Source: Bemisia tabaci (Eukaryota; Arthropoda; Insecta; Hemiptera; Aleyrodidae). Taken from it: DNA of 64,000 nucleotides. The notes beneath the pieces are model-generated. The model was not told the origin of the DNA and ran no database searches. It saw only the letters and a program-made list of their open reading frames with translations. The translations under genes and the position numbers were made by a program. Below, piece after piece: positions 50,701 to 59,261 of this stretch (positions are counted from its first letter, which is position 1; every line of letters begins with the position of its first letter). The DNA lies in assembly GCF_918797505.1 (NCBI RefSeq), contig NC_092797.1, positions 36,903,372 to 36,967,371 on the forward strand. Direction: 5' to 3'.

Positions 50701-52050
50701 TCTCCCCATCAATAAATCTTGCAAAACTGATAAGTTGAAGAGTGAAGTGTCCAAAAGCTGCCAGGAATCTGCGAGGCCTATTTTCAAGTTTCAATATCGT
50801 TTTTCAAGCATAATCATTGCTTGATACCTTTACCACGAATTTTGAATTCTCTCGCCAAAATTACAACCAGTTTTTCCAGTAATTCTCAATGTAAAGCTTA
50901 CAAACATCAGTCGATATCAAAGTGCAAATCTCGTGCTAACAATTACTGTCTGATCGGTTCATATCTCTTATTATTCTGAAGGCACGTTTTTCATGTTGAA
51001 GGAAAAAAATACTTAAATTTTGAAGGGCATGACTATGTCATGTGAGTTGAAAAGATTAAGAGCTACTGCACTAGAGCATACCAAAATTTCATGTAACAGA
51101 CCGTATCGTAACACATACTTTATTTTTTTCTCACATATCTCTCTCTCAAGACTGTTGTTTGGTGAATAAGTGATTTCTATGGCATCCTTCAACTAACTTC
51201 TTTTTTTATTTGTTTTGCAGTATCCCAGATCATTGATGAATTTTGTTGTACGCTACAAGCCAGGAGAACAACCCTCCTTAAGGCCTCATCATGATTCGTC
51301 TACTTATACAATCAATATTGCTCTAAATGAAGCGCATAAAGACTTTGAGGTAATTCATTCTCTTTAATACTTCTTCTTCAATCAGAAATTATAATATGTT
51401 CTTATATATGTTCTTGTTATATTATAATATATTACTTATAATATGTCATCATTATAGTTTTGGCATTCATAAATGTTTCCTTTGTTTATCATGAATCGAG
51501 CAACCTGAAGTTTGCAAGAGTTGTGCTTGATTAAAACTTTGTTTTATATGTTATATCGAAAGTACTTGAAAAGTACATTTAGATAATGTATTTAAGTGAT
51601 GTCCCTAAAGAAGAAAAAAATTATGGATTATAAAGGGCTTTGACAACAAAATAATACAGGTATATGTTTTGTAAAGAGCGACTTTGCAACACATATAGAA
51701 GTTGTGCACAACTTTTTCTTGCCCTTTGGCTCAGCGCCCATTACATATTTTGAAGAGCCAAAGCCTGATTTTTAGGAGCATGGTGCTTAGTGAGGCTACA
51801 ACATTAGTCTCAAACTTCTTCTGTTGTAAAAGAAATCTGAGTGCCACCTTTCAAAGAAGTCTTCAATGCCTAAATATTTCACTCTTTTTTTCAGGGTGGA
51901 GGTTGTCACTTCTTAAGATACAAGTGCTCAGTGACGGACACTCGACTCGGTTGGATGTTAATGCATCCGGGGCGATTGACTCACTACCACGAAGGTCTAG
52001 AAGTTACCGAGGGAACGCGATACATTATGATATCCTTTGTCGACCCTTAA
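11742..52050 (+). CDS. PLOD: Procollagen-lysine 2-oxoglutarate 5-dioxygenase (lysyl hydroxylase), first exon missing
   Basis: Exons: 11742-11830, 12470-12606, 12907-13070, 14570-14746, 16108-16310, 16745-16876, 17566-17681, 18674-18775, 19271-19396, 45262-45400, 46087-46269, 47326-47430, 48287-48433, 51221-51349 and 51895-52050. All have AG/GT borders and compatible phases, giving about 701 codons; vertebrate PLODs are about 730 aa. The N-terminal part is glycosyltransferase-like: [12 protein letters not shown], a DxxD in FVDGYD, and the acidic run DSDDDQL. A middle accessory domain follows ([12 protein letters not shown], then [16 protein letters not shown]). The C-terminal Fe(II)/2-oxoglutarate domain has HHD in RPHHDSSTY, the distal His in THYHEGL and the 2OG-binding Arg in GTRYI, and ends SFVDP then stop. 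Known family role: ER hydroxylation, and in some members glycosylation, of collagen lysines. The first visible exon starts in phase with two bases of a codon, so an upstream signal-peptide exon is missing. The GT-like region suggests an LH3-like multifunctional enzyme, but which activities persist is inference. Confidence 0.96.
14090..14325. mobile_element. Old degraded MITE copy, family C
   Basis: Lies in a PLOD intron. It carries in order the recognisable phrases TTTCCGCCTCC, TTTTTTAAAGGAGAA, CGCAGAGAAGAAAAATCA and AAGTCTGCAATGTTG, matching the order in the intact copies at 26392-26909 and 43571-43831. The ends are eroded. Confidence 0.6.
18217..18362 (-). mobile_element. Partial hAT-like element related to 30757-31102
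   Basis: Begins CAGTACTCGAAACT, followed by AGGCGCCAACGCGCC, CGGTCATGGCG and GGGCTCTGCG. This is the reverse complement of the right end of the element at 30757-31102, with moderate divergence. The far end cannot be found. Located in the PLOD intron between 17681 and 18674. Confidence 0.65.
20311..22225 (-). CDS. Secreted one-Ig-domain protein, OIG-4-like, diverged copy (oig-4A)
   Basis: Three coding exons on the minus strand: 22225-22014 (ATG at 22199-22197), 21611-21462 and 20466-20311 (stop TAA at 20313-20311). Every junction is phase 0 with GT-AG, giving 162 aa. The first exon has an acceptor after a T-rich tract (GACAG at 22226), so a non-coding exon lies upstream. A signal peptide of about 26 residues ([15 protein letters not shown]...) is followed by an Arg-Gly stretch RRGRGRGR. 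A single Ig fold spans exons 2-3: Cys in AFLCTARG, Trp in ITWYKDG, and DAGVYEC for the second Cys. Known for the family: C. elegans OIG-4 is a secreted one-Ig protein that stabilises levamisole-type acetylcholine receptors at muscle synapses. The linker between RG stretch and Ig domain ([17 protein letters not shown]) differs from that of the second copy, so this looks like the diverged paralogue. Nested antisense in PLOD. Confidence 0.85.
24098..24287 (-). other. Candidate non-coding first exon of oig-4A
   Basis: Read on the minus strand, a donor AAG|GTATGAA occurs at 24098/24097. About 190 bp upstream is an initiator-like TCATTC (A at 24287), with a TATA-like element 26 bp further upstream. 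Its distance to the acceptor at 22226 would make an intron of about 1.9 kb. There is no transcript evidence. Confidence 0.35.
24306..24313 (-). promoter_or_regulatory. TATA-like box for oig-4A
   Basis: TATATTAA on the minus strand, 26 bp before the TCATTC initiator match at 24287. Spacing fits an arthropod TATA-Inr core promoter. In AT-rich DNA such matches are not rare, so confidence is limited. Confidence 0.3.
24880..25115. mobile_element. Degraded MITE, family C
   Basis: Contains TTTCCGCTCCTAG, AACAGAGAAAAAGAATCA and GACAGGAAGTCTGCGACG, then GTTGCAAACGGAGG. Among dispersed copies this one is visibly closest to the satellite monomer block around the palindrome. Confidence 0.6.
25741..26249. 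mobile_element. Foldback MITE, family A copy 2
   Basis: A 509-bp inverted-repeat element with the same ends, arms and central TGTTGCCGTGTTTTCAG phrase as 8977-9472. It starts ATGGAGGTGTTGCATG and ends CATCTCCAT. The arms stay highly similar to each other and to copy 1, implying fairly recent activity. No coding frame. Confidence 0.85.
26392..26909. mobile_element. MITE family C: one full copy plus an adjoining inverted copy
   Basis: The first copy (about 26421-26679) has terminal inverted repeats of about 40 bp starting ATCGACGGTGTAAGTCGGCA. Its outermost 29 bp is duplicated in tandem at 26392-26420. A second copy in opposite orientation (26680-26909) abuts it, lacking its outer left end, so the whole forms an imperfect palindrome of about 500 bp. 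Non-coding. A third good copy is at 43571-43831. Confidence 0.8.
27866..28746. mobile_element. Non-autonomous hAT-like element, 881 bp, with 8-bp target duplication
   Basis: Ends CAGGGCCGGAT and ATCCGGCCCTG, flanked on both sides by TCCGTTCC (27858-27865 and 28747-28754). CAG...CTG ends and an 8-bp duplication are hallmarks of hAT elements. Inside (28140-28400) a block of type AGCGCCTACAAG...GAATACTTCACGCATTGC is repeated four times. This keeps a frame open on each strand without any recognisable transposase. Confidence 0.85.
28976..29455. mobile_element. Family C MITE split by another element
   Basis: The left part (28976-29106) matches family C up to the phrase GATTCTGTATAAC. The right part resumes near 29385 and ends with CACCGCAAAAGAG and the flank TGGTTTCGCACTTTAGCC. 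The inserted segment, about 29107-29357, has imperfect inverted ends: the left reads CGTCTCCACGGGACGTTTCA, and the right reads the complement of TGTCTTCTTGGGGCGTTTCA. No coding capacity. Confidence 0.6.
29538..30427. mobile_element. 890-bp giant hairpin element with 9-bp target duplication
   Basis: The left arm (29538-29983) and right arm (30009-30427) are almost perfect reverse complements around a 25-nt loop. The left arm holds an extra 27 bp near 29574-29600. Ends are GGTGCGGTGGCG and CGCCACCGCACC. The direct repeat GGAGGATTC lies immediately outside both (29529-29537 and 30428-30436). A 9-bp duplication with arm-long inverted repeats suggests a Mutator-like foldback; Merlin is an alternative. 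Apparent frames on both strands are mirror images of one another and not genes. Confidence 0.9.
30757..31102. mobile_element. Non-autonomous hAT-like element with 8-bp target duplication
   Basis: Starts CAGTGTTCGAAACTC and ends GAGTTTCGAACATTG, with CTCTGGGG duplicated at 30749-30756 and 31103-31110. 346 bp, containing several GGCGC(C/A) motifs. A partial relative lies at 18217-18362. No transposase frame. Confidence 0.85.
31381..31544. mobile_element. 164-bp hAT MITE with perfect 8-bp target duplication
   Basis: Ends CAGTGGCGTGG and CCACGCCACTG, bordered by GTGTCAAT on both sides (31373-31380 and 31545-31552). The interior holds paired ATCGATT-type motifs in opposite orientation. A sister copy lies at 60040-60204. 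Confidence 0.88.
31905..32487. mobile_element. TA-flanked MITE with long inverted ends, 583 bp
   Basis: Starts CAGGGTGTCCCAGGATTAAG and ends with its reverse complement. The inverted repeats extend about 50 bp (through AGTCGATTCTTT), and TA lies directly outside both ends. The centre has G-rich tracts. The TA target points to a Tc1/mariner-type mobiliser. A shorter relative is at 61468-61780. Confidence 0.8.
32985..33189. mobile_element. Short foldback MITE, about 205 bp
   Basis: Left arm reads from CTGGTAAAAAAAACCTCTTGG's right half through AAGAGTGCAGTTTCTTG. The right arm is its reverse complement and closes AAGAGGTTTTTTTTACAG. The arms (33007-33076 and 33087-33150) nearly match, and a 24-nt single-sided insertion sits before the right end. 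Confidence 0.75.
34014..34255 (+). mobile_element. MITE family B copy 2
   Basis: About 242 bp. Starts GGCGCACAGTAGATCGAG and ends CGATCCTCTGTGCGGCG, with inner inverted blocks TAGGTCGGAC and GTCCGACCTCTCC. Same internal order as 43992-44207. Confidence 0.75.
34271..34428. mobile_element. Foldback MITE, family D copy 1
   Basis: About 158 bp. Starts AGTGGCGATT, followed by GGTTGGCAACACTGC; ends CAGTGTTGCCAAC, then AATCGCCAC. A paired copy with the same core lies at 46411-46553 in another PLOD intron. Confidence 0.65.
36239..36790. mobile_element. 552-bp foldback element beside the oig-4B stop codon
   Basis: Opens ATGGACCAATAGACAAGG and closes with the near reverse complement ending CTATTAGTCCAT. 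The arms are about 170-180 bp (36239-36420 and 36600-36790) with moderate mismatch. The right end is only about 70 bp from the stop codon at 36859, so it probably lies within or abuts the 3' UTR of that gene. Confidence 0.75.
36859..39702 (-). CDS. Secreted one-Ig-domain protein, OIG-4-like, conserved copy (oig-4B)
   Basis: Coding exons on the minus strand: 39702-39479 (ATG at 39667-39665), 38957-38808 and 37011-36859 (stop TGA). All junctions are phase 0 with GT-AG, giving 163 aa. Signal peptide [17 protein letters not shown]... is followed by an Arg-Gly-rich segment and the linker [16 protein letters not shown], then one Ig domain: Cys in TFFCMAQG, Trp in ITWFKDG, and DAGYYEC. This matches, from memory, the layout of insect OIG-4 homologues (RG stretch, HYNPAS-type linker, VHEW at the exon 3 start). 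Its exon sizes (150 and 153 nt) parallel those of oig-4A (150 and 156 nt), so the two are duplicates. Exon 1 is strikingly GC-rich compared with the surroundings. The start is preceded by an acceptor TTCCAG at 39703, so 5' non-coding exons exist. Confidence 0.9.
37113..37430. mobile_element. CAGGGAA-rich MITE-like segment
   Basis: Within the second intron of oig-4B. The phrase GTCAGGGAA recurs at least six times beside GGTTGCCACAGTC. This resembles a widespread arthropod repeat with CAGGGTTGCCAC ends, and a shorter fragment of similar style is at about 32683-32765. Exact boundaries cannot be set. Confidence 0.45.
41523..41620 (-). other. Candidate proximal non-coding first exon of oig-4B, with TATA box
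   Basis: On the minus strand, the donor TTTTAG|GTAAGT is at 41523/41522. A TATA box (TATATAGA, 41646-41639) lies about 25 bp before a plausible start near 41620. The end of the exon shares ACCTGATTGGATAA and ACGCCGTT with the distal candidate at 42092. Confidence 0.4.
42092..42180 (-). other. Candidate distal non-coding first exon of oig-4B
   Basis: Donor TTACAG|GTGAGT at 42092/42091 on the minus strand, preceded by ACCTGATTGGATAA and ACGCCGTT as in the proximal candidate. It lies in a GC-rich island (42150-42240), consistent with a TATA-less promoter. The upstream limit is arbitrary. Confidence 0.35.
42384..43034. mobile_element. Foldback MITE, family A copy 3, with duplicated right arm
   Basis: 651 bp. 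Begins AATGGAGATGTTGCATG and ends CATCTCCATT. The right-arm block GTATTTGCTCCCTAT...GGATATCCCCTCC is present twice (about 42636-42735 and 42807-42900). The first 28 bp left of it (42355-42382) are a family B terminal repeat (GGCGCACAGGGGATCGAG), so the element landed next to or inside a family B copy. Confidence 0.75.
43131..43509. mobile_element. MITE with 55-bp inverted repeats
   Basis: Starts GGACGTATTTCTATCAAACA and ends with its reverse complement. Both arms include CACCCCATATTTCTCACCTC or its complement. A stray third copy of the inner phrase CAAACAGACCTATGTGG sits at about 43269. A GCGGCGG-rich stretch lies at 43360-43400. Confidence 0.7.
43571..43831. mobile_element. MITE family C copy 3
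   Basis: About 260 bp with terminal repeats ATCGACGGTGTGAGTCGGCA and the complement ending ACACCGTCGAGA. Colinear with 26421-26679. The inner AAGTCTGCGACGTCGC-type palindrome is retained. Confidence 0.8.
43992..44207 (+). mobile_element. MITE family B copy 3
   Basis: Starts AGAGGTCGGACAT and runs through GTCCGACCTCTCC to CCACTGTGCGGCG. Lacks the outermost left repeat present in 34014-34255. Confidence 0.7.
44446..44592. mobile_element. MITE of the ACGTAACGC type
   Basis: Begins AGGGATCGTCACTAAATCAC then GTGACGC, and later reads GGCGTAACGC and GAGCGTTCCCTAATTTAG. It contains two runs of C over 12 long. Resembles the element at 58508-58670 and a common arthropod repeat with ACGTAACGC ends. 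Confidence 0.55.
46411..46553. mobile_element. Foldback MITE, family D copy 2
   Basis: Starts TCCAGCAAATTGGCA and ends TGTTGCCACATTGCTGGA. Shares GCTTTTCTTCCATTTAAA and ATCGATTCTT with 34271-34428. It sits 142 bp downstream of the PLOD exon ending at 46269. Confidence 0.6.
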
Positions 52051-55000
52051 GTTCATGCAGTTTCAGCTGCAATCATCTTTATATTTTTTGCTCCTCAAGG
52101 GATGAACTCCAATATTTCTAAGGTTAATTTTTTACTTTTTTAATGTTGTCTGAATAGGTACCAATTTATGTAGGCAGAAAAATGCAAATGAAGCCTTCTA
52201 CATAACAACAATGGACATGCAATTTATTTTAAATAGAGCATCCGTTGTTGTTTTACTGACATAGTTACAAATGTCAAGAAAGCACGGGAAGAACTGAGTA
52301 AAAATTTGCATTATAATCGTTAGTGTGTTTAAAAAGAATGAATAAAAATCGCCAGAAATCCTAATTTTTTGCTGCCATAAACCAATTTGGTTTTTGCTCT
52401 GATAAGACTAATTTTTAATTTATAATGTCTCCTTGTAATTCAAAAAATTGATTTTTGTAATTTTAGCAGGAATAATGTTTTATCCATCTTTGAAGTATGC
52501 CATGAATTTTACCATTTTTATCAAATTTGCTATGCAGAAACTTCAGAGTCTTTTGAATCAAAACTTAAGTGTATAGATTCAGTGCCACTCATTTTTATCG
52601 ATGAATCAAGTCAAAAATAATAATAGTTTTTTGTTTGAGATTTTTGTAATTTTTCAAAAAAATGTTCTTACTTTAATCAGTTAGGCTATCCTTGCTTTAA
52701 TTTGCTAAAATAAGAATGCAGTATGCATTACAGACGCATAAGCAGACCCAGGAGAATCACTTAATTCTCGAAGAGTAAATTTTGCTTCCATTTACAACGC
52801 ATATCATGCCTTACTAATCATCTCTTTCAATCTTTTGTCAAAATTTGTTGATGACAAAGCAAAAATCAGGATTTTTTAGAAGGATCTTTTTCTTATTTTG
52901 ATGATTGGTCAGACCTTGATTAGTAGCGACAAAAATTGAGTATCATTTTTGGGCGTGACCCTTTTCTGTCCACCTACTTTATTGGTTTTGTCATTTTGAG
53001 TTTTGAAGGAACTTTATCTAGTCTCATTTTGGTCTCTTTATTGCTTACTCCTAAAAATTTTATTATTTTTGTAATCTTATTTAAATTCTAAAGAATGTCT
53101 AAATGGAGTAACAATTTTAAATTATCATGGGTTTGAAAGTTTTCACAATCGATCAAAGCCGATCATTTCCTTGTAATACACGATTATTTCAACTTCGGCA
53201 CTTTTTCTTGTCATTAACTAATGAATTAGGGGGCGTCAAACTATGAGCTTAAAGTGATATGGGATCAGAAATTTTCAATGTATCTGCTTATTTACTGACA
53301 GAACACCTCCTTAAAATATGTTAAGCTCTGTAAACATTTAAAAACTTAAGAAAGCAAATGTAAATTGTAATAATATTTGATTTTTCTCCGACCTAGCATG
53401 TTTTGGGAATGTTTATAGTTGTACGTAAACACCTAACAAACAATCAGATGTTACTCATGATCTAGGTATAATACTCATTGATTTGTATTTCTTCTTACTC
53501 ATTTTGTTTCGATTATTTCATCAGAAGTCTTGTTACTCATCAAAAATGAAATGATCCTTTTAACTTTCATTTATTTATTTGAAACTTTGTTCCCCAATTT
53601 TCGGTGTAATATAATTTTCTTGTGGCCTAGCAAACAAAAATATATGATCGAAAATTCTGCAATTTATACTCTTAGCACCGAGAAGAATCAGTAAAATTTT
53701 GGGTATATTTGTCTTTGGTTTACAGAGAAATATAGCAATGTCATTAGAATATTCATCAATATTGTTAACTGCTGTAATGTTCAATTCACAGAATTAAGCA
53801 GACGTTTTTTTGGTGCGCACAGAAAAACTTCATTTCTGATAATTTTATAGTATGACATGCCCAACATTTGTTTCTACCCCCCCCCCCCCTTTTTTTATTT
53901 ATTTAATCAGTGAACATCTGAAGTCATTGTGAACAAAAATTTCAATTTTTTTCATTGGATATTTTGAAGCTTTATTTTCCATTTTACATCTGCTACCTAT
54001 TGTAAGTTGTGACTTTTTTGTCAGATCATTGAATCCTAGCAATTAGTTTGTACATAATTTTTAAATCAGTTCCTTTTTTATGCAAAAATAATCTTTCATG
54101 GGAAAAAATTAGGGCAAAAAAATTTGAAATTTACACACAAGTAATGGTGCCAAATTTCAATTTGTTTTCCAAAGTTTTCCTCTTTTTCTACATTGTGATT
54201 CTTCCATCGTTTATATCTAATTTTATAAATGGTCTTCTCTTTTCTTGTATATTATTTTTTCTCTTTTTGTAGGTATTTTGTTTTACTTTTAGTTTGTAAT
54301 TCATTTTGCAAGATGATGCATCAGTCAATTTTGGTATGTTTTAATCAGTAAAAAGTCTCTCCTCGGGCAAATATTGGAGCCCATGTTACGTGTTAACCAT
54401 TAATTTTATAGGTTTCATCTCTTCAAAACTTGGATTAGTAGTTAAAATTACTGTTCGCCTGTACAAAACAATTCCATAATAAATTTTTTTATTTTAACAG
54501 CAAAAGGTTTCTCACGTCTTAGCATGATTCAGAATGGAAATTTAAAGAAGAAAAAGCAATAAAAAATTGCTAAGTTTTTGAGGTTATTAGATAAAATATC
54601 TAATATCTAATGTAGTTATTTCAATTTTCTTGTGCAAATTCCTTATCAATTACCCGAAAAATTTGACCAGACTTGCTTCAACTCCTCCTCTTTTAAAGTT
54701 TTCAATGAAAAGCTGTGAGGCAGATTATTAGTCTTGAAATTTTCTCCTAAATGTAATACATATATTCTTGTCTATTTTTAGGCTATTAATTTGTTTAACA
54801 TCTATCACTTCAGAAACGTTGGTATTCATCTTTAATAGGCTCAATCTCACCAAAATTTGAAAGAAAGTAAGCATGAATATCAATTCTTCCTCTTTTACTA
54901 AGATCTTGTAGCTCTTAGAGAGTACAGCTCTTGTAGGGATGTATAATACATCTTGAAACAATGATTCTTTCAAAACATTCAATGAAATTAGACAAGACCT

Positions 55001-55665
55001 AGGTAAAATTAACTTTTAGTAAGAGTACTATAACAAGACTGCCTCTTATCCACTGAGCAGGTTTATGATCATAGATGAGCACTTGTAAAAAACCAAATTT
55101 ATTCAACATTGACTTATGTCTTGATTTGGAGTTGGAAAAGAAATCGAAAAAAGACAAAGCACCGTTTAAGTATGTTGAAAATTTATTGAATGATAAGTAA
55201 CTTCACAAGATAGAACATTAAGATACATCAGCTTAATGTTAAAATATCCCATATTTCCATAAGAAAAATTAATATTAAAGCACAGTTTGGAGCAACATCC
55301 TATAAAAATGTGGATTTATTCTTAATTGCTGCAATTGAGAAGAAACATTACAAAGTTAAGCACTTAATCTGTCGGAACGATGGTAATAACAGCACCCTTG
55401 GCAGAGAGAATTTTTAAGAGCTAAGTAAACTTAAAGTAAGTGGTATACATATACTAGTGGCACCATTGCATCCTTCGAGTTTATGTTCTAAAGGGCTTGA
55501 TAGCACGCTATTTTTGACTTGAATGTACATATATACTAAGCCAAACCAAACCTAAATGCTTTTCTATGAAAATTTTGGACGTTTACTTTCGATGGCCGGA
55601 CATGAAGAAGCAACATTTTTAAAAAAGGAGTTGAAATCTACAATAGGCTCAGGATTAGGATACCG
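52051..55665. other. Gene-free AT-rich interval with PLOD 3' UTR
   Basis: The start of this interval should hold the PLOD 3' UTR and its end the 3' UTR of the minus-strand LRR gene (AATAAA on the minus strand near 55314-55321). Between them are only AT-rich DNA, a C tract near 53878, and short frames without recognisable similarity. Confidence 0.5.
52341..52346 (+). terminator. Candidate PLOD polyadenylation signal
   Basis: AATAAA 291 bp after the PLOD stop codon, the first canonical hexamer I noticed downstream. No transcript evidence. Confidence 0.35.
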
Positions 55666-57137
55666 CTACTTAAATATTATCTTAGTTAAATATGGAAAAT
55701 ATTTTTTTATTAAATTAAAATATTTTTTATGTTTTTCAAACCAAAACTGAGGAGTTCTCAAATATTGGAGTTTAAAAGTTTGCATGGACTTCATTTCTTC
55801 TAACTCATCAAGAAAATCATAAAGGACATCATCAAGTCCGTCAACTTGAATTAAATTATTAGATTTTGATTCAGATAATAATTTCAAGAAATCTTTGGAC
55901 TCTAATTCATTACATTCCAAATTAACTTTTACCAGGTTTTTACAGATCAACAAAGGCTCAATTGGTTTTTTTAAATCCAAGCAGTGCCGTAAATAAACAT
56001 CTTGTAATAATTCACAGTTTTCACATACCAAAATAAGAATTTCATCTGTACAGAACTCGCCACAGTGAAAAATAGTCAAATTAGACCATGAGGCTGCAGT
56101 TTTCAGAAGATTACTTCTTAACAGCCTCCAATTTACATTCCAATAGTCATAGATTGAAAAACTTTTGATGAAGTACATTTTATCAAGTAGACCAATCAAT
56201 TTATCCATTAGGTGATATGGATAGTTGCTCTCCAACAATTCGATTTTAGCGGCTCTGGTGCTAGCACCTAGAGCTGCTATTCCGGTTGGTCTCTGCAGTG
56301 GATGTTACCAATGGTACATTTATCATTGGTGAGAGCGCGCGTTGGTAGATGGGAATCGTCGCCATTTTCGGCTATGGACCTTGCCATGATTTTATTTTAA
56401 TGCATTGTTTTTTATTGTGAGCGAATGCTATGTTGTGTAGTGTATTTTTGGAATCATGGTGATACTGTCAATAATTCAAAACTGGTCTGTGCTTTAATCT
56501 CGTATTGGAAAAAATGTACTTTACGTTTAAAATTTGAAATTTGAAATCTGAAAGTTTTCGCGCTTTTTTGGAAGAATGCCGTGGTTGGAGCTTCCTAGTC
56601 ATACTACTCGACATCAGCTGATAGCAAACAAAGGTTACCAAGGAAACCGTAAACGCGTAACAACTACCGTCGCCAGGCCGCTTTCCGACGCGAATGCGTT
56701 GGAGCTTCCTACTTGTTTTCTATTTTCAGGAGGCAGATTACCTTTAATGTAGTGTCTAAGTACACCTCAACACATTTTGCACAGTCCTCAGATGGAATGT
56801 AAGATTCAACTGAATAATTTGAGTCATCTGAATCAGCTTCGCATTCGCATATTAAATTGCCCTCTTCACTCAGCTCAAATTCTTCCAATTCATACATTTC
56901 ATGAATGCAGATCCATTCACGTTCATTGAAGAATTTTTTAATACTGTTTAAATGTGTCTCAGCTAGTTTATTATGAAGGATTGGTGGCACCTGTTGCATG
57001 ACCATCTTGAGATAATGGGTTAAAGTTTCATCAGTGAACTCTTTTTCCATGCGGCTCTTTATGATTCTTTTAATTAGGAAGTGTACAATCTGAAGGGATA
57101 AGTCCTCCAAAGAAACAACTCCTTTGTAGGGCGTCAT
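55666..57137 (-). CDS. Leucine-rich-repeat protein, two exons, possibly F-box/VHL-box type
   Basis: Modelled on the minus strand as exon 1 57137-56742 (ATG at 57137; an acceptor CTGACAG lies just upstream) and exon 2 56292-55666 (stop at 55666). They are joined in phase 0 across a 449-bp GT-AG intron, giving about 340 aa. The N-terminal helix-like stretch GVVSLEDLSLQIVHFLIKR, with later PPILHNKL, recalls F-box or VHL-box substrate receptors, but no clear domain call is possible. There is an acidic linker ECEADSDDSNYSVES. Exon 2 carries leucine-rich-repeat-like units: FCTDEILILVCENCELL, QDVYLRHCLDL, and LLICKNLVKVNLECNEL. Function unknown. The alternative is that the two frames are separate genes. 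The continuous phase and paired splice sites favour one gene. Confidence 0.6.
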
Positions 57138-58507
57138 TTTCTGTCAGATTAGCGACCTAGTAAAAAATGAGCAAGAAAATGTTTACTTAAAATACATGGA
57201 TAATTGACTTCTATTTGTAATAATTAGGTACCTAATGAAGGTTCACAGGAATGATTAAGGTTTTGTGATAACATTTTTTGGTTTCTCCAAATTATTTTCT
57301 TTCTTACCGAGCAAAAAAGAAGAAAAACTCATTTTCTTGATTGAGCTTCTCGCTGCAATGTGCAAGAACACCAGTCTTTCTCTGAAATCTAAGAAATATG
57401 AAAATGTATGCAACGAAATGTGGGCGATGTCAAAAGGAAATTGTGTTTTCCTTTTCTCTATCAACTGTTTAACACATGAAGATTTATTTCCTCTCATCTT
57501 TAAATTTTTAGTGGAGAACATATTTTGTCTGTATGCATTGAATCATGAGATCAACTGCTTAATAGATCATTCTTCTGAGATACCCATTTGGTAATTCCAT
57601 GTACTTCAAAAGTGAAGGTGCTGAGCCTTCATCAAAACTTAGACAGTGAATAATTAAAGGAGTGAGAAAGATATCCATAGATACATACCAATGACACATT
57701 GAATGGCATATGGAATAACCAAATTCCTCTTACACACTGGAATCGCAGTGGATATAATGGGAAAAGAAAGAAAAAAAACCTTCCCCAAGCATCCAACACT
57801 AACAAGATGACCTGTGTGCGTGTTCTCTTTTAATCAACATTTCAAGCCAGAGGAGATGAAAAGTGAAGTAATGATGCGCATTAGAGTTCAAAAAATGAAT
57901 TTTGAATTTAATTTTAATTTTTGGAATTTCTTGGCTTTGTTTACCCCGCAAAATGGTGTGGACCCAGCACCATTTCTCTATCTTGTTATATAAGGAGATA
58001 ACCATCATGCTGCTGCTGAAGTAGATCTAGGAGGAATCCAGAGGGTCATTCATGGTTACATCAAATGCTGTTGAAATGTGTTTAAGTCTAGCTAAAGGAC
58101 CCTCACCGGGGGGGGGGGGGGGGGTGGGGGGCTGTAATCGTCCTGTGTAACGAAAAAACCAATTTTGGATCACAAAAATATATGTTCAGGTTTTGATACA
58201 AATAGCCTCATTATGCTTTCAAAAACGTTGGCTGATTTCTAGCCATCATTCTAATAATTATAAATGATTTTATGAGCCAATGAAGTGAGCGTCTCTAAGG
58301 ATGGATATAACTCCGGCAAAATGTATTAGATTTTTTCTCAAGTGCTTCGTTTTGGTAGTGGGGCCTTAATATGTGAATTGCTCTCAAAGAGTCAGTATCT
58401 ACCTACTTGGAATTTTTGGGTATTCTCTGCGCCAAAAACGTTGCAGAATCGACTCTTTTGGCGGTATAACTCTTTTTTTAATATTTCGATGCACGGGAGT
58501 TGGTTGA
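57138..58507. other. Upstream region of the LRR gene, no further gene supported
   Basis: Probably includes a non-coding exon of the LRR gene upstream of the acceptor at 57139-57145. Frames of 88-109 codons occur on both strands at 57255-57594 but match nothing I recognise and overlap each other. A long G tract lies at 58109-58130. Confidence 0.4.
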
Positions 58508-58670
58508 GGGGCCGCTCATAAAATACGTAACGCTCTATGGGGGGAGGGAGGATCAAGGAGAGCTTTACACCACTGCGTTTTTACGTGTTGAAGGATAGAG
58601 GCCTACGCTACGAAAGCGTTACATTGGGGTGAGGGGTAGAAAATAAGTGTGTTACGTAATTTATAAGAGC
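58508..58670. mobile_element. MITE of the ACGTAACGC type
   Basis: Starts GGGGCCGCTCATAAAATACG then TAACGC, and ends GTTACGTAATTTATAAGAGC, an imperfect inverted repeat. Same style as 44446-44592. Confidence 0.6.
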
Positions 58671-59261
58671 TTCCATTGTAATTAATAGAAGACTGTTTTG
58701 ACGTCTTTTGATGCTATTCAAACGTAAGGTTGTATTCGATTCGCCATGAGGTGTTTCTGAACTTTTCTGTGAACTTACACCCCCACTTAGGTATTTTTTT
58801 AAAGGAGACACGTTGAAATCATTAGTCGAATGGACACCCATCACCATCACTATCGCTTTCCCTCCAGACCGAGTACCGACCAAGGTGCGACTACTATTAT
58901 GGTGAGTGAGAATTCGTGTTTGCTCTTTGGCCTATCCATTGATTTGAAGGAGCTCTGCTGACGGTTCAATTTCCTGAGCTTCCAAATCAAATGATTCGTC
59001 GGGCATACTCCAGCAGTCCAGCTCCTTGCAATTCTGTTGAATGCTCTTACAGTCCCTGCTGTAAGCTATTTTTTCGAAGTACTTTATAATTCTTTATCTC
59101 TCTCTCTCGCTCGCCCTTGCACCTAAGAACATTGATCTCGAGGGTCGGATTAAGAATTGTTGGCCCATCCCCTTAGGCGCACAATGTAGTACTGGCCCCC
59201 TTAAAAAAAGTACTATATCTGGAGAAAATTAATCGTGATTAAATGCTAATCGATTCTCTGA

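Noticed and set aside
57255..57594. Overlapping frames of 88 (minus) and 109 (plus) codons
   Set aside because: The plus frame looks somewhat protein-like, but I recognise no family, see no convincing splice context, and both strands are open over the same bases.
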